Assembly (NCBI RefSeq): GCF_017168145.1
Contig: NZ_JADQTL010000009.1
Location: 930,001-994,000, forward strand
DNA from: Anaerovorax sp. IOR16
GTDB taxonomy: Bacteria; Bacillota; Clostridia; Peptostreptococcales; Anaerovoracaceae
Length of the DNA: 64,000 nt
Direction of reading: 5' to 3'
Shown in pieces: positions 18,372 through 27,661 of the stretch (the stretch's first letter is position 1; each line of letters begins with the position of its first letter). Below the pieces are notes generated by a model. That model saw only the letters and a program-made list of their open reading frames with translations, was not told where the DNA came from and did no database searches. The position numbers and the translations under genes are program-made.

Positions 18372-19959
18372 CAGACTGTAGACAAAATACCTTGCTAAAT
18401 TTATATTCTTATAATTTCTGCAAGGTATTTTCTATTTTTTCTATAAAGCTTTTAAAAAAAGAAAAAATAAAAGGATATCTCTATGCCATTTGATTCCTTC
18501 TTTCAGATTTATGAATCCATGTTGCTAGTTTTTTTAGATTCATGGACGCAAAAAGAAGATTCAGTTCCATTTCTATCTTCTGAATCCCTCGATATTGTGT
18601 ATAACGCATATTATGTTTTTCTTTTGCATCTGCAAAGACTCGCTCAATGGTTTGACTCCGTAGTTTGTAAAGATCTCGATACTTTGGAGTATGACGAATG
18701 TCCTCACATTGCTCTATGTAGTTTTCCCATATATGACGTGTGACTACTTTTACATGGTCCTTACTTGCTGTGCATTCTGATAAGGAAGGGCAACTCTTGC
18801 AAATTTCTCCTTTACTCTTATATTCCCGATACCCTTCTCTATTTGTTGTAGTATAGTTTAACACTTGGTTTTCTGGGCATACAAAGCAATCATAGTATTC
18901 ATCATAAGCATATTCGTGTTTTTTAAAATAACCATTTTTTGTCATAGGTCGTTTGTATGGTAGGATAGGAATTCGTTTATCTTTGAGTATTTCTCTAGCA
19001 ATTGCAGGTGTTTTATATCCGGAATCCATTACAATATTTTTTACACCTTTATATCTTTTTACTTTTTCATAAATCTTTGGGAATGCAACTGAGTCATGTA
19101 CATTTCCTGGATTTGTATGAAAAGCAAGTATGTAATTGTTTCGATCGCAAGCTACATTTGCAGCATAAGCAAATACTACCTTATGCTTTCCTTTATGAAA
19201 TACACCGCAATCCGGATCTACGGTACTTTTCTTGATTACTTTTGTCTTTTCTTTGGCTTCCGTTTTTTTTTACAAGCTTGTTTTCCTCGTTCAATGCGAT
19301 CTTCGTTAATTTCTTTCATTAGTTCTTTTTCATAGTATTTAACGGATTCCAAAACGGTTTCTTTTTCACTGTTATGGTTATTTGCACTTGCTTTAATATG
19401 TGTACCGTCAATGAAAATGCTTTCTGAATTAATGAATTCATATTCCATAATTTCAGCAATGACTCTTTGAAAGATTTGTTCGAATAAGTCAGTATTTTGA
19501 AACCGACGAGAGTAGTTTTTACCAAAGGTAGAAAAGTGAGGAATTTCTTCCTCTAAACTATAACCAAGATACCATCGATAAGCTACATTCGTTTGAATTT
19601 CTTTAATGGTCTGCCTCATGGATCGAATACCAAAGGTATATTGAATGAGGGTAATTTTAATTAAGACGACAGGGTCGATGCTTTCTTTTCCCACATCAGA
19701 ATACAAATCTTTTACAAGGTCATAAATGAAAGAGAGATTAATCGCAGTATCTATCTTACGAATAATATGATCTTGTGGAACAAGAGAATTCAAGGTTACC
19801 ATTTGAAATTGATCACGACCTAATAAATCTTTCTTACCCATCATAAAGCAAATACCTCCATGTATTTATACATATATTTTACCATAAATACAATAAAATG
19901 TATTACATTATGTAAAAAAAACTGTAGGCAAAGATAGAGATATCCTTGTCTACAGTCTG
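18372..19959 (-). mobile_element. IS1182-like insertion sequence, copy 2
   Basis: 1588 bp, bounded by the same 14-bp inverted repeats as copy 1 (CAGACTGTAGACAA and TTGTCTACAGTCTG), with the same internal terminator at 18384-18431. It differs from copy 1 by a few substitutions (for example near 19203, 19448, 19614, 19666 and 19672) and two homopolymer lengths, so the copies diverged recently. It splits the terminator shared by the ABC permease and response regulator genes, whose 25-bp palindrome occurs intact at both ends. Confidence 0.92.
18481..19844 (-). pseudogene. IS1182-like transposase, one homopolymer frameshift
   Basis: Same enzyme as at 7824-9185. Here the STFGKNYSRRF segment is intact. 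The only break is a nine-A tract (minus strand) near 19265, between ...GKQACKK and TEAKEKTKVIKKS. Ten A (or seven) would restore one frame of about 454 residues with its three catalytic acidic segments FIDGTHIKAS, VMDSGYKTP and QTIERVFADAK. Possible readings are a true frameshift, an undercalled A10, or functional slippage on the A tract as seen in some transposase genes. Start ATG at 19844 follows GGAGGTATTTGCTTT. Confidence 0.85.
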
Positions 19960-19984
19960 AGGCGATCAAATATTTTGATCGCCT
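19960..19984. repeat. Right copy of the terminator palindrome flanking IS copy 2
   Basis: Identical to 18347-18371 over 25 bases and followed by ATTTTT, so it still forms a terminator for plus-strand transcripts. It abuts the right IS end, 32 bp from the response regulator stop. Confidence 0.85.
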
Positions 19985-20016
19985 ATTTTTAATCACTTGG
20001 TTTTATTCCATATTTT

Positions 20017-20850
20017 TTATTCATCCTTACTGCACATTAAGAGCAATCCTTCAAAAAATTTATTAACGGAAATTTTACCCCCAGTGCTGGCATTTCTGCT
20101 TAATGCATCCATTTCAGCCCTTACACTTGCAAAATCAAATAAGACTCCCGCATGCGTCTGAAAAAATTCATTGCTGTAATCCTCGATTCCCAAACTAGCG
20201 ATATTTGTAAGACCACCCTTTATGGCTCTTCGAATTCTCTGCTTGACCATTTGCGGACTGTCTCCAATCAAACTTTGAATCTCATTATCTTCACATTCCG
20301 AAACACTTTTATTATTCGCCAAAAGATAGATGCAAATAGTTAAAATATCATTGGTTCCCTTTTCTCCCAGCATACCAAGCATTCCTAAAATATGTTTAAT
20401 TTTTAATATATCCTGTTCTTCTTTTTGTATTGTTTGCGTTTCATTTTTAAATAAGCGTTTAATATGATTTAAGGTCTGCTCCATTTCAATCCGTTCCGCT
20501 ACCTTTAAAACAACATTCCTTACTTCAATTTTATTAATTGGCTTTCCGATAAAAAATTCAATCCCGGCCTCATACGCTTCGGCTCGCAAATCATGATCAA
20601 GTACTTGAGATATCATAATGAAACAAAGATTTGGCATTAATGGTTTTAATCTTTTTACTAATGTGGTGCCATCCATTACCGGCATCAACAAATCTGCTAG
20701 TACAATGTCTGGCTTGGACAACAAAATTTCATGAAAAGCAGTCTCTCCCTCGTAAGAGCTCCCCACAACTTCCGCTTCTCCATTTTCCTCAATAATACTG
20801 GTGAGAATACGTACAATATTTTTGTCATCATCCACTATATAGTATTTCAT
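20017..20850 (-). CDS. YcbB-type response regulator
   Basis: 277 residues. The receiver domain is at 1-120 (MKYYIVDDDKNIVRIL, phosphoacceptor Asp in DIVLADLLMPVMDG, Lys in FFIGKPINK). The C-terminal domain is helical and matches the YcbB DNA-binding family (PF08664), with IKHILGMLGMLGEKGTND and a helix-turn-helix region near SPQMVKQRIRRAIKGGL. In Bacillus subtilis the counterpart GlnL (YcbB), with GlnK (YcbA), activates glutamine-use genes. Here it overlaps its kinase gene by 4 bp. No target gene is adjacent, and its terminator carries IS copy 2. Confidence 0.88.
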   Translation of the reverse strand: MKYYIVDDDKNIVRILTSIIEENGEAEVVGSSYEGETAFHEILLSKPDIVLADLLMPVMDGTTLVKRLKPLMPNLCFIMISQVLDHDLRAEAYEAGIEFFIGKPINKIEVRNVVLKVAERIEMEQTLNHIKRLFKNETQTIQKEEQDILKIKHILGMLGMLGEKGTNDILTICIYLLANNKSVSECEDNEIQSLIGDSPQMVKQRIRRAIKGGLTNIASLGIEDYSNEFFQTHAGVLFDFASVRAEMDALSRNASTGGKISVNKFFEGLLLMCSKDE

Positions 20851-22115
20851 TCGTTCCTCCCGTCAAGCTCTTCTGCATCAATGGTAATGGTAAACTTTGT
20901 ACCTTTTCCCAACACTGAGTCTACTGCTATTTTGCCCGAAAATACGCCTTCTACTATGTCTTTTACATGATATAGTCCAATTCCTCGACAGATGTCTCCT
21001 GTCTCCAAATTAAATTTTGTTGAAAAGCCCATATTGAAAATGTATTCTAGGTTTTCCTGGGAAATACCGCTCCCATTATCCTCTACCGAAATAGAACAAC
21101 TCCCATCTTCTTTTTTAACTGTGATTCGAATATAACCACGAGACTGTCCTTCCATGGACTCAATGCTGTTAAAAATGAGATTTCGCAAAACAGAAACCAG
21201 ATAATAATGTTTATGAACATTAAAATGGCTTTCAATCTTAAAATCAAAAGAAATATTTAAGCGATTTCGACGAATGTATTCCTTCACATCCGGAATAATA
21301 ATGGCTGCAATATCTGCAATGCTCATTTTAGTATCATCATAACTTCCATCAAACATCTCTTCCAAGCCACGAATGACACTCAGATAATCTTTCTTTATTT
21401 CGTGAACATCCTTAGCAACCTCAAGCGAATTATTTCGTAAACTTTCATTATATTGACTTCCCGATAATTCCTTATATAAATTATATGCCTTTTTCATTAC
21501 AGTTTCGATGTCAGCGTTATTTTTATTCATAAAATAGATTTCACTTTTGATTTTAGAGGTGATTAGAACCAGCCTTCGATACCGTTCTTCATGTTCATTT
21601 GCGGATAACAATGATTTATAATAACTATAGAAAAGTACAATACATACAGCAATGGTTGCCCTAGAAAAACCGATGATAGCTAACGTCTGGAAGATTTCAT
21701 AATGATAATTTTGAAAATGCATCAATACACTGATTTCCACGACATTAGATAGAAAATCAGAAATCATAGTAGCAACGAAAAAACTGGTTAAACTGGCATG
21801 ATACCTCTGCCAAAAAAGAAGATAAAACAAAGAACCATAAGTAACGTAAAATAAAACATCAGAAAGTACAGTTGCTGCAACATCCGAAATGGCAACATCA
21901 CTGATATACATGATCAAACCGCGATAAACCGGAGATACAATTCCGGTTATAAACGTAATTTCAATGGGATTGAATTCCCGATTAAAATACAAAAATACCG
22001 GCAATAACAAAGCCGCTAATGTAATGGTAAACCCCGGCGTATATAAATTGATGCTAACCTGCGATGCAAGTGCAATGCAAGTTGCTACAAGAAAAGTTGT
22101 TTTTGCTTTTTTCAT
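20847..22115 (-). CDS. YcbA/GlnK-type sensor histidine kinase
   Basis: 422 residues. The N-terminal half has about six membrane helices (residues 8-185), with no large external sensor. A short dimerisation helix follows, holding the phosphorylatable His in DVHEIKKDYLSVIRGL, then a GHKL ATPase domain: N box LRNLIFNSIESM, G1 VEDNGSGIS, G2 GIGLYHVKDIV. This matches the YcbA family of glutamine-responsive kinases. It pairs with the response regulator encoded 4 bp inside its 3' end. It is preceded by an MBL hydrolase gene at 11 bp, suggesting a longer transcript. Confidence 0.85.
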   Translation of the reverse strand: MKKAKTTFLVATCIALASQVSINLYTPGFTITLAALLLPVFLYFNREFNPIEITFITGIVSPVYRGLIMYISDVAISDVAATVLSDVLFYVTYGSLFYLLFWQRYHASLTSFFVATMISDFLSNVVEISVLMHFQNYHYEIFQTLAIIGFSRATIAVCIVLFYSYYKSLLSANEHEERYRRLVLITSKIKSEIYFMNKNNADIETVMKKAYNLYKELSGSQYNESLRNNSLEVAKDVHEIKKDYLSVIRGLEEMFDGSYDDTKMSIADIAAIIIPDVKEYIRRNRLNISFDFKIESHFNVHKHYYLVSVLRNLIFNSIESMEGQSRGYIRITVKKEDGSCSISVEDNGSGISQENLEYIFNMGFSTKFNLETGDICRGIGLYHVKDIVEGVFSGKIAVDSVLGKGTKFTITIDAEELDGRNE

Positions 22116-22126
22116 AGAATCGGTAT

Positions 22127-23008
22127 TTATTGGTTTTCACCAAATTCCCTACAAATGACAGTAATGGCTGCTTTTGCGTTTATCAGAAATGCCATTAAAG
22201 GCTGTTCCTTTGCAGTTTCTCCTTTCCAATAGCGTTCTTGACAAGCTTGAACCATTTCCTCTTGCGTCATTCCTTGCCGATATAATTCTAGTATAAAATC
22301 TCGCATATCCATTGCAGCGTTTAAGGCTAACTCAAAATATTGTTGTGGTGTAATATTGCGAACCATGCCATAATGCGGCGATGAAATCAATTGAGGATTA
22401 AAATCTCTACAACGTTCTATCGATGTAATTGTATCTTGAAATCCAGTCAAAATAGGGACAACCATATGACGATTTCCTACATAACATCCGACACTTTCGC
22501 AAGGAATCATGAAACGCTCCTCCTCCAAATAATAGGAAAGGGAACAATTTGTATGTCCCGGTGTTTCAAGCACGAAAAGATGACGGTCGCCAAGGGAAAT
22601 AATATCTCCATCCTTAACAACTTGATCAATACGAAGGTCCTCATCACGATAAGTTAAAGGCTGATAGGATTCATTTAGATATTTTTTAGCAGCACTTTCC
22701 GAAAGATTTCTTATCGCTTTTAATGCCCCTTCTCTTTTTAGAACAGCTTGTCCATGTGTATTTCCTACACAAATTAAGTTTGGCCATTCTTGTCTTAAAT
22801 ATGCCAATCCACCAATATGATCATAATGGGTATGAGAAGAAAGCATATAGTCCAATGGTCGTCCTTCCAATACCTTCTTTACTTTTTCAACCATAAGCGG
22901 TGCACAATACGCCATTCCGCAATCAATCACCGCTGTTTTTTCACTGCCAATTAAAACCAAAGCATCGCCGCCCGGCCCGCCGGCAACACGTGTTATACCT
23001 TTTATCAT
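22127..23008 (-). CDS. MBL-fold metallo-hydrolase
   Basis: 293 residues of the metallo-beta-lactamase superfamily (PF00753). Metal ligands are visible in SSHTHYDHIGG (HxHxDH), ETPGHTNCS and SSPHYGM. A helical C-terminal section follows (residues 205-290), as in glyoxalase-II-like and LACTB2-like members. It would bind two zinc or iron ions and hydrolyse a thioester or phosphodiester, with the substrate unknown. It sits between YkvI-like and sensor-kinase genes on the same strand (11 bp before the kinase). Confidence 0.8.
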   Translation of the reverse strand: MIKGITRVAGGPGGDALVLIGSEKTAVIDCGMAYCAPLMVEKVKKVLEGRPLDYMLSSHTHYDHIGGLAYLRQEWPNLICVGNTHGQAVLKREGALKAIRNLSESAAKKYLNESYQPLTYRDEDLRIDQVVKDGDIISLGDRHLFVLETPGHTNCSLSYYLEEERFMIPCESVGCYVGNRHMVVPILTGFQDTITSIERCRDFNPQLISSPHYGMVRNITPQQYFELALNAAMDMRDFILELYRQGMTQEEMVQACQERYWKGETAKEQPLMAFLINAKAAITVICREFGENQ

Positions 23009-23079
23009 TTTTCTATCCTTTTATTTTTTACTTTTTTGTGATTCATAAAACAAATTTTGTTTCTTTTACTGTCTCTTAT

Positions 23080-24192
23080 CTATTTTACTATTTTATCATT
23101 TTCTGTATTTATACTGCCTTCTGCATTTATACTGCGTTTTCCGGTCTGCACTCTTACAAAATTAACAACCATAAACACAAGGAAGATCAAGCCGCAATAT
23201 CCACCAATTGGATACAAAAACGCTACCAAATTTGAAAATCCAAACAAACTCATACCAAATCCAATCACTGCTAAGGTCCATATATAAATCTTTCTGTTTT
23301 TCGTTTCCGGTAGTTTTGTAGTAATACCATAAAAAGTACTGGTTGCTGTACTAAATACTGCAATCAAAAGCACCAGAGCATAAATCGCACGTACCCAAGG
23401 TGCCAGCTGCTCACAAAGTACTAACATAGGTAATGCACTTTCCGAAGCTCTTATCGGATCCGTTAATGTCGTTAAATATAAAATCAAAGAACAGGTACCC
23501 AAAAAAACTCCGCCAAGAATCGCTCCTTTTTGCGCGGTATTCTTGCTTTTTGCGTGAATCGAACAACTTCCCAGCATAGGTATGGCACCCGTTAAATTAT
23601 AAGATACAAATGCGATTGCCGCCACAAGCCAATTTGAAGCCAAAGGACTTGCTGCAATCTTTACCTCTTTATGGAAGTTAAAATCGTTTCTTATTATAAT
23701 AAGTAAACATAAAATTAAAGTACCCAAAACTAGTATCGGAGTTACCTTTTGCAATCTCTTTGATACCATTTCAAAACCATTTACTGCTGTAAATACGGCT
23801 AAAAACATCAGTACTAAACTTCCAAGAAAGCGATGAATTCCAAACTGTTCATAAAACAAAGCCCCTCCAGCTGCCAGCATGGAAAAATACGCCATAAAAA
23901 GAAAGATCGACATTATGATTCCTACCATAGTTTCAGATGCTTTGTTATCCATAGGAAAAATCAGCTTACTCATATCGTTTGTCTGAAGAACTCTCGCAAT
24001 CGTTACCGTCATATAGCCAAATCCTATAAAAATCAAGGTAGTTAAAAAGATTCCAAAAATGCCATGCTGTCCAAATACACCAAAAAACTGCCACATTTCC
24101 TTTCCGGATGCAAATCCTGCACCCATCAAAGCTCCAATATATAGAAAGCCAATATGTAATGCAGATAACTCTACTTTCTTTTCTTCATCCAT
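23080..24192 (-). CDS. YkvI-like membrane transporter
   Basis: 370 residues with ten or eleven hydrophobic helices. The N-terminal GALMGAGFASGKEMWQFFG, with its GxGFASGxE motif, marks the YkvI family of the APC superfamily (related to amino acid and sodium symporters, function unproven). Its ATG shares the final A of the RarD-like gene's TAA stop (TAATG), so the two are translationally coupled. The MBL and YcbA-type kinase genes follow on the same strand, so an amino-acid-related substrate is plausible but is inference. Confidence 0.75.
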   Translation of the reverse strand: MDEEKKVELSALHIGFLYIGALMGAGFASGKEMWQFFGVFGQHGIFGIFLTTLIFIGFGYMTVTIARVLQTNDMSKLIFPMDNKASETMVGIIMSIFLFMAYFSMLAAGGALFYEQFGIHRFLGSLVLMFLAVFTAVNGFEMVSKRLQKVTPILVLGTLILCLLIIIRNDFNFHKEVKIAASPLASNWLVAAIAFVSYNLTGAIPMLGSCSIHAKSKNTAQKGAILGGVFLGTCSLILYLTTLTDPIRASESALPMLVLCEQLAPWVRAIYALVLLIAVFSTATSTFYGITTKLPETKNRKIYIWTLAVIGFGMSLFGFSNLVAFLYPIGGYCGLIFLVFMVVNFVRVQTGKRSINAEGSINTENDKIVK

Positions 24193-25175
24193 TATAAATT
24201 CGCCTCCGACTTGTTAATTTGCTCTTCCTCGCTAATGGTATCATTAAGTATATTATTATTTGAAGTGCCTTCAATTTGTGGTTCCCTGCTAATCTTTATA
24301 CTTCCGATTGTAAAAATAACCAATCCAATCCAAATAAAGACAAAGGCAATAAATTGAATATAATCAAATGGCTCTTTATAGATAAATATACCTAAAATCA
24401 ATCCCATAGACGGTGAAAAATATTCTGTAACACCTAGTGTAATAAAATCGATACGATTTGCAGCCATAGCAAAGAGCATTAAAGGAACTGCAGTAAATGC
24501 GCCTGCAAAGCTTAATAGAACAATTTGACCATAGGTTGCTGTAGAAAAGGCCCCCTGCCCTGACCATTCCATATAAATAATAATAGGTAATATAATAGGA
24601 ACCAAAAACATAGTTTCATAAAGAAGCGCCAAAAGTGAGTTAACTTGAACTTTCTTCTTAATCGCGGCATAAGTAGCAAATGTTAATGCCAATCCGATCG
24701 CAATGAATGGAATTTGTCGATAGGATACCAACATAAACACAACACCTGCAATCGCTAGTACAAACGCGGCAATCTTGTATTTATCAAGCTTTTCATGAAA
24801 GAAGATGACTCCAAAAACACAAACCATAAGAGGCTCTATGTAATAGCCAATGCTTGTTTGAATAATATATCCACTGTTAACCGCCCAAATGTAAATACCC
24901 CAATTCGAAGAAATCAAAGTTCCGGCTAGAAAAAAGGTTAGTTTTGCACCCTTCTTCCTTAATGGTTCCATGATAGCATCCCAACCAAACAAAAATAAGT
25001 CAATGAAGAGTACCAATACAAAACAAAGAACCAATCGATAAAACATAATCAAAAGAGGATCAACCGCTTGCAGTGATTTCCAGTAAATTGGTAAAATCCC
25101 CCATAACAAAGAACATCCCAGTGCACATGCCAAGCCTTTTTTATACTCTGTCTTATTATGCATTTCCTGATTCAT
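24192..25175 (-). CDS. rarD: EamA/RarD-family transporter
   Basis: 327 residues with ten hydrophobic helices in two EamA repeats (PF00892). It fits the RarD subgroup in length and in the N-terminal GLACALGCSLLWGILPIYWK and YRLVLCFVLVLF segments, then NSGYIIQTSIGYYIEPL. RarD proteins are drug/metabolite superfamily members of uncertain substrate. The last about 30 residues are a polar cytoplasmic tail. It is the first gene of the run continuing with the YkvI-like gene (1-bp overlap). Confidence 0.8.
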   Translation of the reverse strand: MNQEMHNKTEYKKGLACALGCSLLWGILPIYWKSLQAVDPLLIMFYRLVLCFVLVLFIDLFLFGWDAIMEPLRKKGAKLTFFLAGTLISSNWGIYIWAVNSGYIIQTSIGYYIEPLMVCVFGVIFFHEKLDKYKIAAFVLAIAGVVFMLVSYRQIPFIAIGLALTFATYAAIKKKVQVNSLLALLYETMFLVPIILPIIIYMEWSGQGAFSTATYGQIVLLSFAGAFTAVPLMLFAMAANRIDFITLGVTEYFSPSMGLILGIFIYKEPFDYIQFIAFVFIWIGLVIFTIGSIKISREPQIEGTSNNNILNDTISEEEQINKSEANL

Positions 25176-25338
25176 TATCTACACCCTATAAAAGCCTTTC
25201 CGTTTTTAAAATTGAGATAAATTTACAAAATTTCTGAAGAATCATTTTAAAAAAACATTTTTTTTCCATACTTTTTTATTCTATCTCGAAAAACAGAAAA
25301 GAGCAAGCGATAAACAGAAAAACTGAGCAACAGTGACA

Positions 25339-25365
25339 TGCCCCTTGTCAAAATGACAAGGGGCA
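25339..25365 (-). terminator. Strong hairpin after the Cys/Gly-rich gene
   Basis: TGCCCCTTGTCA and TGACAAGGGGCA pair perfectly over 12 bp around AAA. No long T-run follows on either side, so it may act as a weak terminator or as an RNA-stabilising 3' hairpin for the gene ending at 25402. Confidence 0.55.
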
Positions 25366-25401
25366 GTCTTATTGTAATAATATCTTTTTCGTTATTATTT
25401 T

Positions 25402-25788
25402 TTAGCCGAAGAGACCGCCGAAAAATCCGTCTTTGCATCCTCCGTCCTGATTATTCCAAAAGAAGAAAACAATGATTAAAATGATAATCCAAATTCCTCC
25501 GTTGTTATTATCACAGCAATCTCCATGACCACCGCCGCCAAAGAAACTACCTGTTCCACCACAAAGTAAGAATATTAAAATAAGAATAGGCAGCCAACTC
25601 CCAAAATCATTATCATCGTGACAAGGATCCTTGCAATCAAACTTTGGTTCACAGCAGCAATCATGCTGCGGCTCACAGCAACAATCTTTATGCGGTTCAT
25701 TGTATACGTCCTTATGAACGTCACAATTATCCTCACGAAAACCTCTTCGATCTCTTTCCATGCTCGGCTTTATGTATTCGTCATTCAC
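25402..25788 (-). CDS. Cysteine- and glycine-rich two-segment membrane protein
   Basis: 128 residues, family not recognised. Starts at the GTG at 25788, eight bases after GGAGGT. The N-terminal 55 residues are charged and hold a tandem cysteine cluster (KDCCCEPQHDCCCEPKFDCK). Then come a hydrophobic segment (LPILILIFLLCGG), a glycine loop with a CC pair (GGGGHGDCCDNNNGG), a second segment (IWIIILIIVFFFW) and a G/F-rich tail. Clustered cysteines before two short membrane hairpins suggest metal binding or cross-linking, perhaps in a spore coat as with small YjcZ-like proteins, but this is speculation. A strong hairpin follows at 25339. Confidence 0.6.
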   Translation of the reverse strand: MNDEYIKPSMERDRRGFREDNCDVHKDVYNEPHKDCCCEPQHDCCCEPKFDCKDPCHDDNDFGSWLPILILIFLLCGGTGSFFGGGGHGDCCDNNNGGIWIIILIIVFFFWNNQDGGCKDGFFGGLFG

Positions 25789-25866
25789 CGTAAAAGCACC
25801 TCCCTACTTTCTATCATAAAAGTTTCTGACCTTTTATCATATGTGGTAAGGAAGCAAAGGGTGCTA

Positions 25867-26763
25867 TTATTTCTCTCTCAATTTCTTAAGTAAATTTTGC
25901 ATATCTTTTGGAATTGGTGCTTCGATATTCATAAACTCGCCGCTAACAGGATGTCGAAATGACAGATATGCTGCATGCAGAGCCTGCCTTTCAATCAATT
26001 CTGGTTCTTCTTTACCATAAAGCGCATCACTTACGAGAGGATGCCCAATGTGTGACATATGCACACGAATTTGATGAGTCCGGCCTGTTTCCAAGTGTAG
26101 CTCTAAAAAAGAATACTCCAGAAACCTTTCTAAAACACGATATCGTGTAATAGATGGATAACCGTTTTCCATAACTCCACGAATTACATGATCTTCTGAA
26201 ACACGATTAATTGGTAAATCAATAATACCTTCTTCTTCATCAAACGAACCATGCACGATAGCAACGTATTTTTTCGTTACTATATTTTTTGCCATTTGCT
26301 TAGATAAATCATCCTGACAATGAGAATTTTTTGCTACAATAAGAAGCCCAGAAGTATCCATATCCAAACGGTTAATAAAACGAATCTTATATTTTTCTCC
26401 CCGAGAAACCATATATTTCATAATGCCATTGGCAATCGTATGGTTTGGATGTCCTTTTGTTGGGTGTACAACATATCCAGGCTGCTTATTAACAACCAAT
26501 AAATCTTCATCTTCATATGCAGCACAAATTGAAATATCTTCTGGTTCAAAATCACTGCTTTCTTCCGGTAAATTGACGGAAATCAAGTCCCCTGTAACCC
26601 CTTTATGGTACAACTTAACCGGCTCTCCATTTAAGCACACACCGCCAACTACTTTAAATTTCCTCATAAGACGGGAAGAAAACCCATAATGACGACGAAG
26701 AAGCTCCTTAATTTGGAGCCCTTCATCACTTTCCTTTATTACATACTCAAATTTATTCTTCAT
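25867..26763 (-). CDS. RluA-family pseudouridine synthase
   Basis: 298 residues: an N-terminal S4-like RNA-binding region (residues 8-70) and a PF00849 catalytic domain. The active-site aspartate is in INRLDMDTSGLLIVAK. Other family motifs are EDEDLLVVNKQPGYVVHP, HLETGRTHQIRVHMSHIGHP and DALYG. It isomerises uridine to pseudouridine in rRNA or tRNA; RluD-like specificity is plausible but not determinable. It follows the NAD kinase gene by 12 bp, so it is co-transcribed. Confidence 0.9.
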   Translation of the reverse strand: MKNKFEYVIKESDEGLQIKELLRRHYGFSSRLMRKFKVVGGVCLNGEPVKLYHKGVTGDLISVNLPEESSDFEPEDISICAAYEDEDLLVVNKQPGYVVHPTKGHPNHTIANGIMKYMVSRGEKYKIRFINRLDMDTSGLLIVAKNSHCQDDLSKQMAKNIVTKKYVAIVHGSFDEEEGIIDLPINRVSEDHVIRGVMENGYPSITRYRVLERFLEYSFLELHLETGRTHQIRVHMSHIGHPLVSDALYGKEEPELIERQALHAAYLSFRHPVSGEFMNIEAPIPKDMQNLLKKLREK

Positions 26764-26775
26764 CTTTTCTCCGTA

Positions 26776-27582
26776 TTATAAAAATTTACTTTTAACCTTT
26801 GTCCAGAAATCATAGTTTTCAAATCGCAAGAGTTTTACAATATTTTGAGCAAAACCTACCTTTACTTGATCAATATTTCCATAGCGGTATTCCATGCCGT
26901 CTGCAACAATTACAATACCTCGTTCCTCTTTTGTCTCCGGAAAAATCGTTACAAAAAGATCCGCAGGGAGAATTACACTAGAAGTAAAGGAACGATAAGC
27001 GGTTGTATTCATCGGACCAATTGGAGTGACTTGTAAGAGCTTTAATCTTGGATCGACGATACTTCCACCCAAAGCATAATTATAAGCAGTACTTCCAGCT
27101 GGTGTTGCAATGAGTAGTCCATCTCCACTAAATCGTTCAATAAAGCTATCGCCGATGGAAAGGTTTAGATGTACGGATTGTGAACGATCTCCCTTTATAA
27201 TAACTTCATTCAAAGCGAGATGAGTATACGTATTTTCACACACCTCGATTTCTGCCTTTACCGTTTTTAAGCTTTGCACTTCATATGATTTTTGCTTATA
27301 TTTAAAAATAAATTCGTCTAACTGATCTGGGTGCAATTCTTGAAAAAAGCCCAAATGACCTGTATTTACACCAATGAACGGAATGTCAGGGAATTGATAC
27401 TTATGCAGAGTTTTTAAAAAAGAACCATCTCCCCCTACACAAACAATCAATTCAGCCTCAGGATCAAATTGGCAAGGTACAATAAATCCGCTTTTTTCCA
27501 GTTTTTGTTTCAGAATCCGTTTGGTTTCCTTTGATAATTCGTAATTGTTAGCAAAAATATTAATAATTCTGTTCTTTTCCAT
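26776..27582 (-). CDS. nadK: NAD kinase
   Basis: 268 residues. The phosphate-binding GGDGS motif is in VCVGGDGSFLKTLHKY. The second family motif follows in NTGHLGFFQEL, and the sugar-binding region is NEVIIKGD and FSGDGLLIATPAGSTAYN. It phosphorylates NAD+ to NADP+ using ATP (PF01513/PF20143). Start ATG at 27582 follows GGAGGAATCCGT. It lies between pepF (79 bp) and the rluA-type gene (12 bp), all on one strand. Confidence 0.92.
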   Translation of the reverse strand: MEKNRIINIFANNYELSKETKRILKQKLEKSGFIVPCQFDPEAELIVCVGGDGSFLKTLHKYQFPDIPFIGVNTGHLGFFQELHPDQLDEFIFKYKQKSYEVQSLKTVKAEIEVCENTYTHLALNEVIIKGDRSQSVHLNLSIGDSFIERFSGDGLLIATPAGSTAYNYALGGSIVDPRLKLLQVTPIGPMNTTAYRSFTSSVILPADLFVTIFPETKEERGIVIVADGMEYRYGNIDQVKVGFAQNIVKLLRFENYDFWTKVKSKFL

Positions 27583-27661
27583 ACGGATTCCTCCAAAGTA
27601 TAAATTAATATTTTGTTTAATGCTTTATTTTACTTAGATTAAACTTTTTAAACTCTGTTTA

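Noticed and set aside
25247-25438. Open frame on the minus strand after the Cys/Gly-rich gene
   Set aside because: It overlaps that gene in another frame, has no ribosome site and includes the strong hairpin at 25339.
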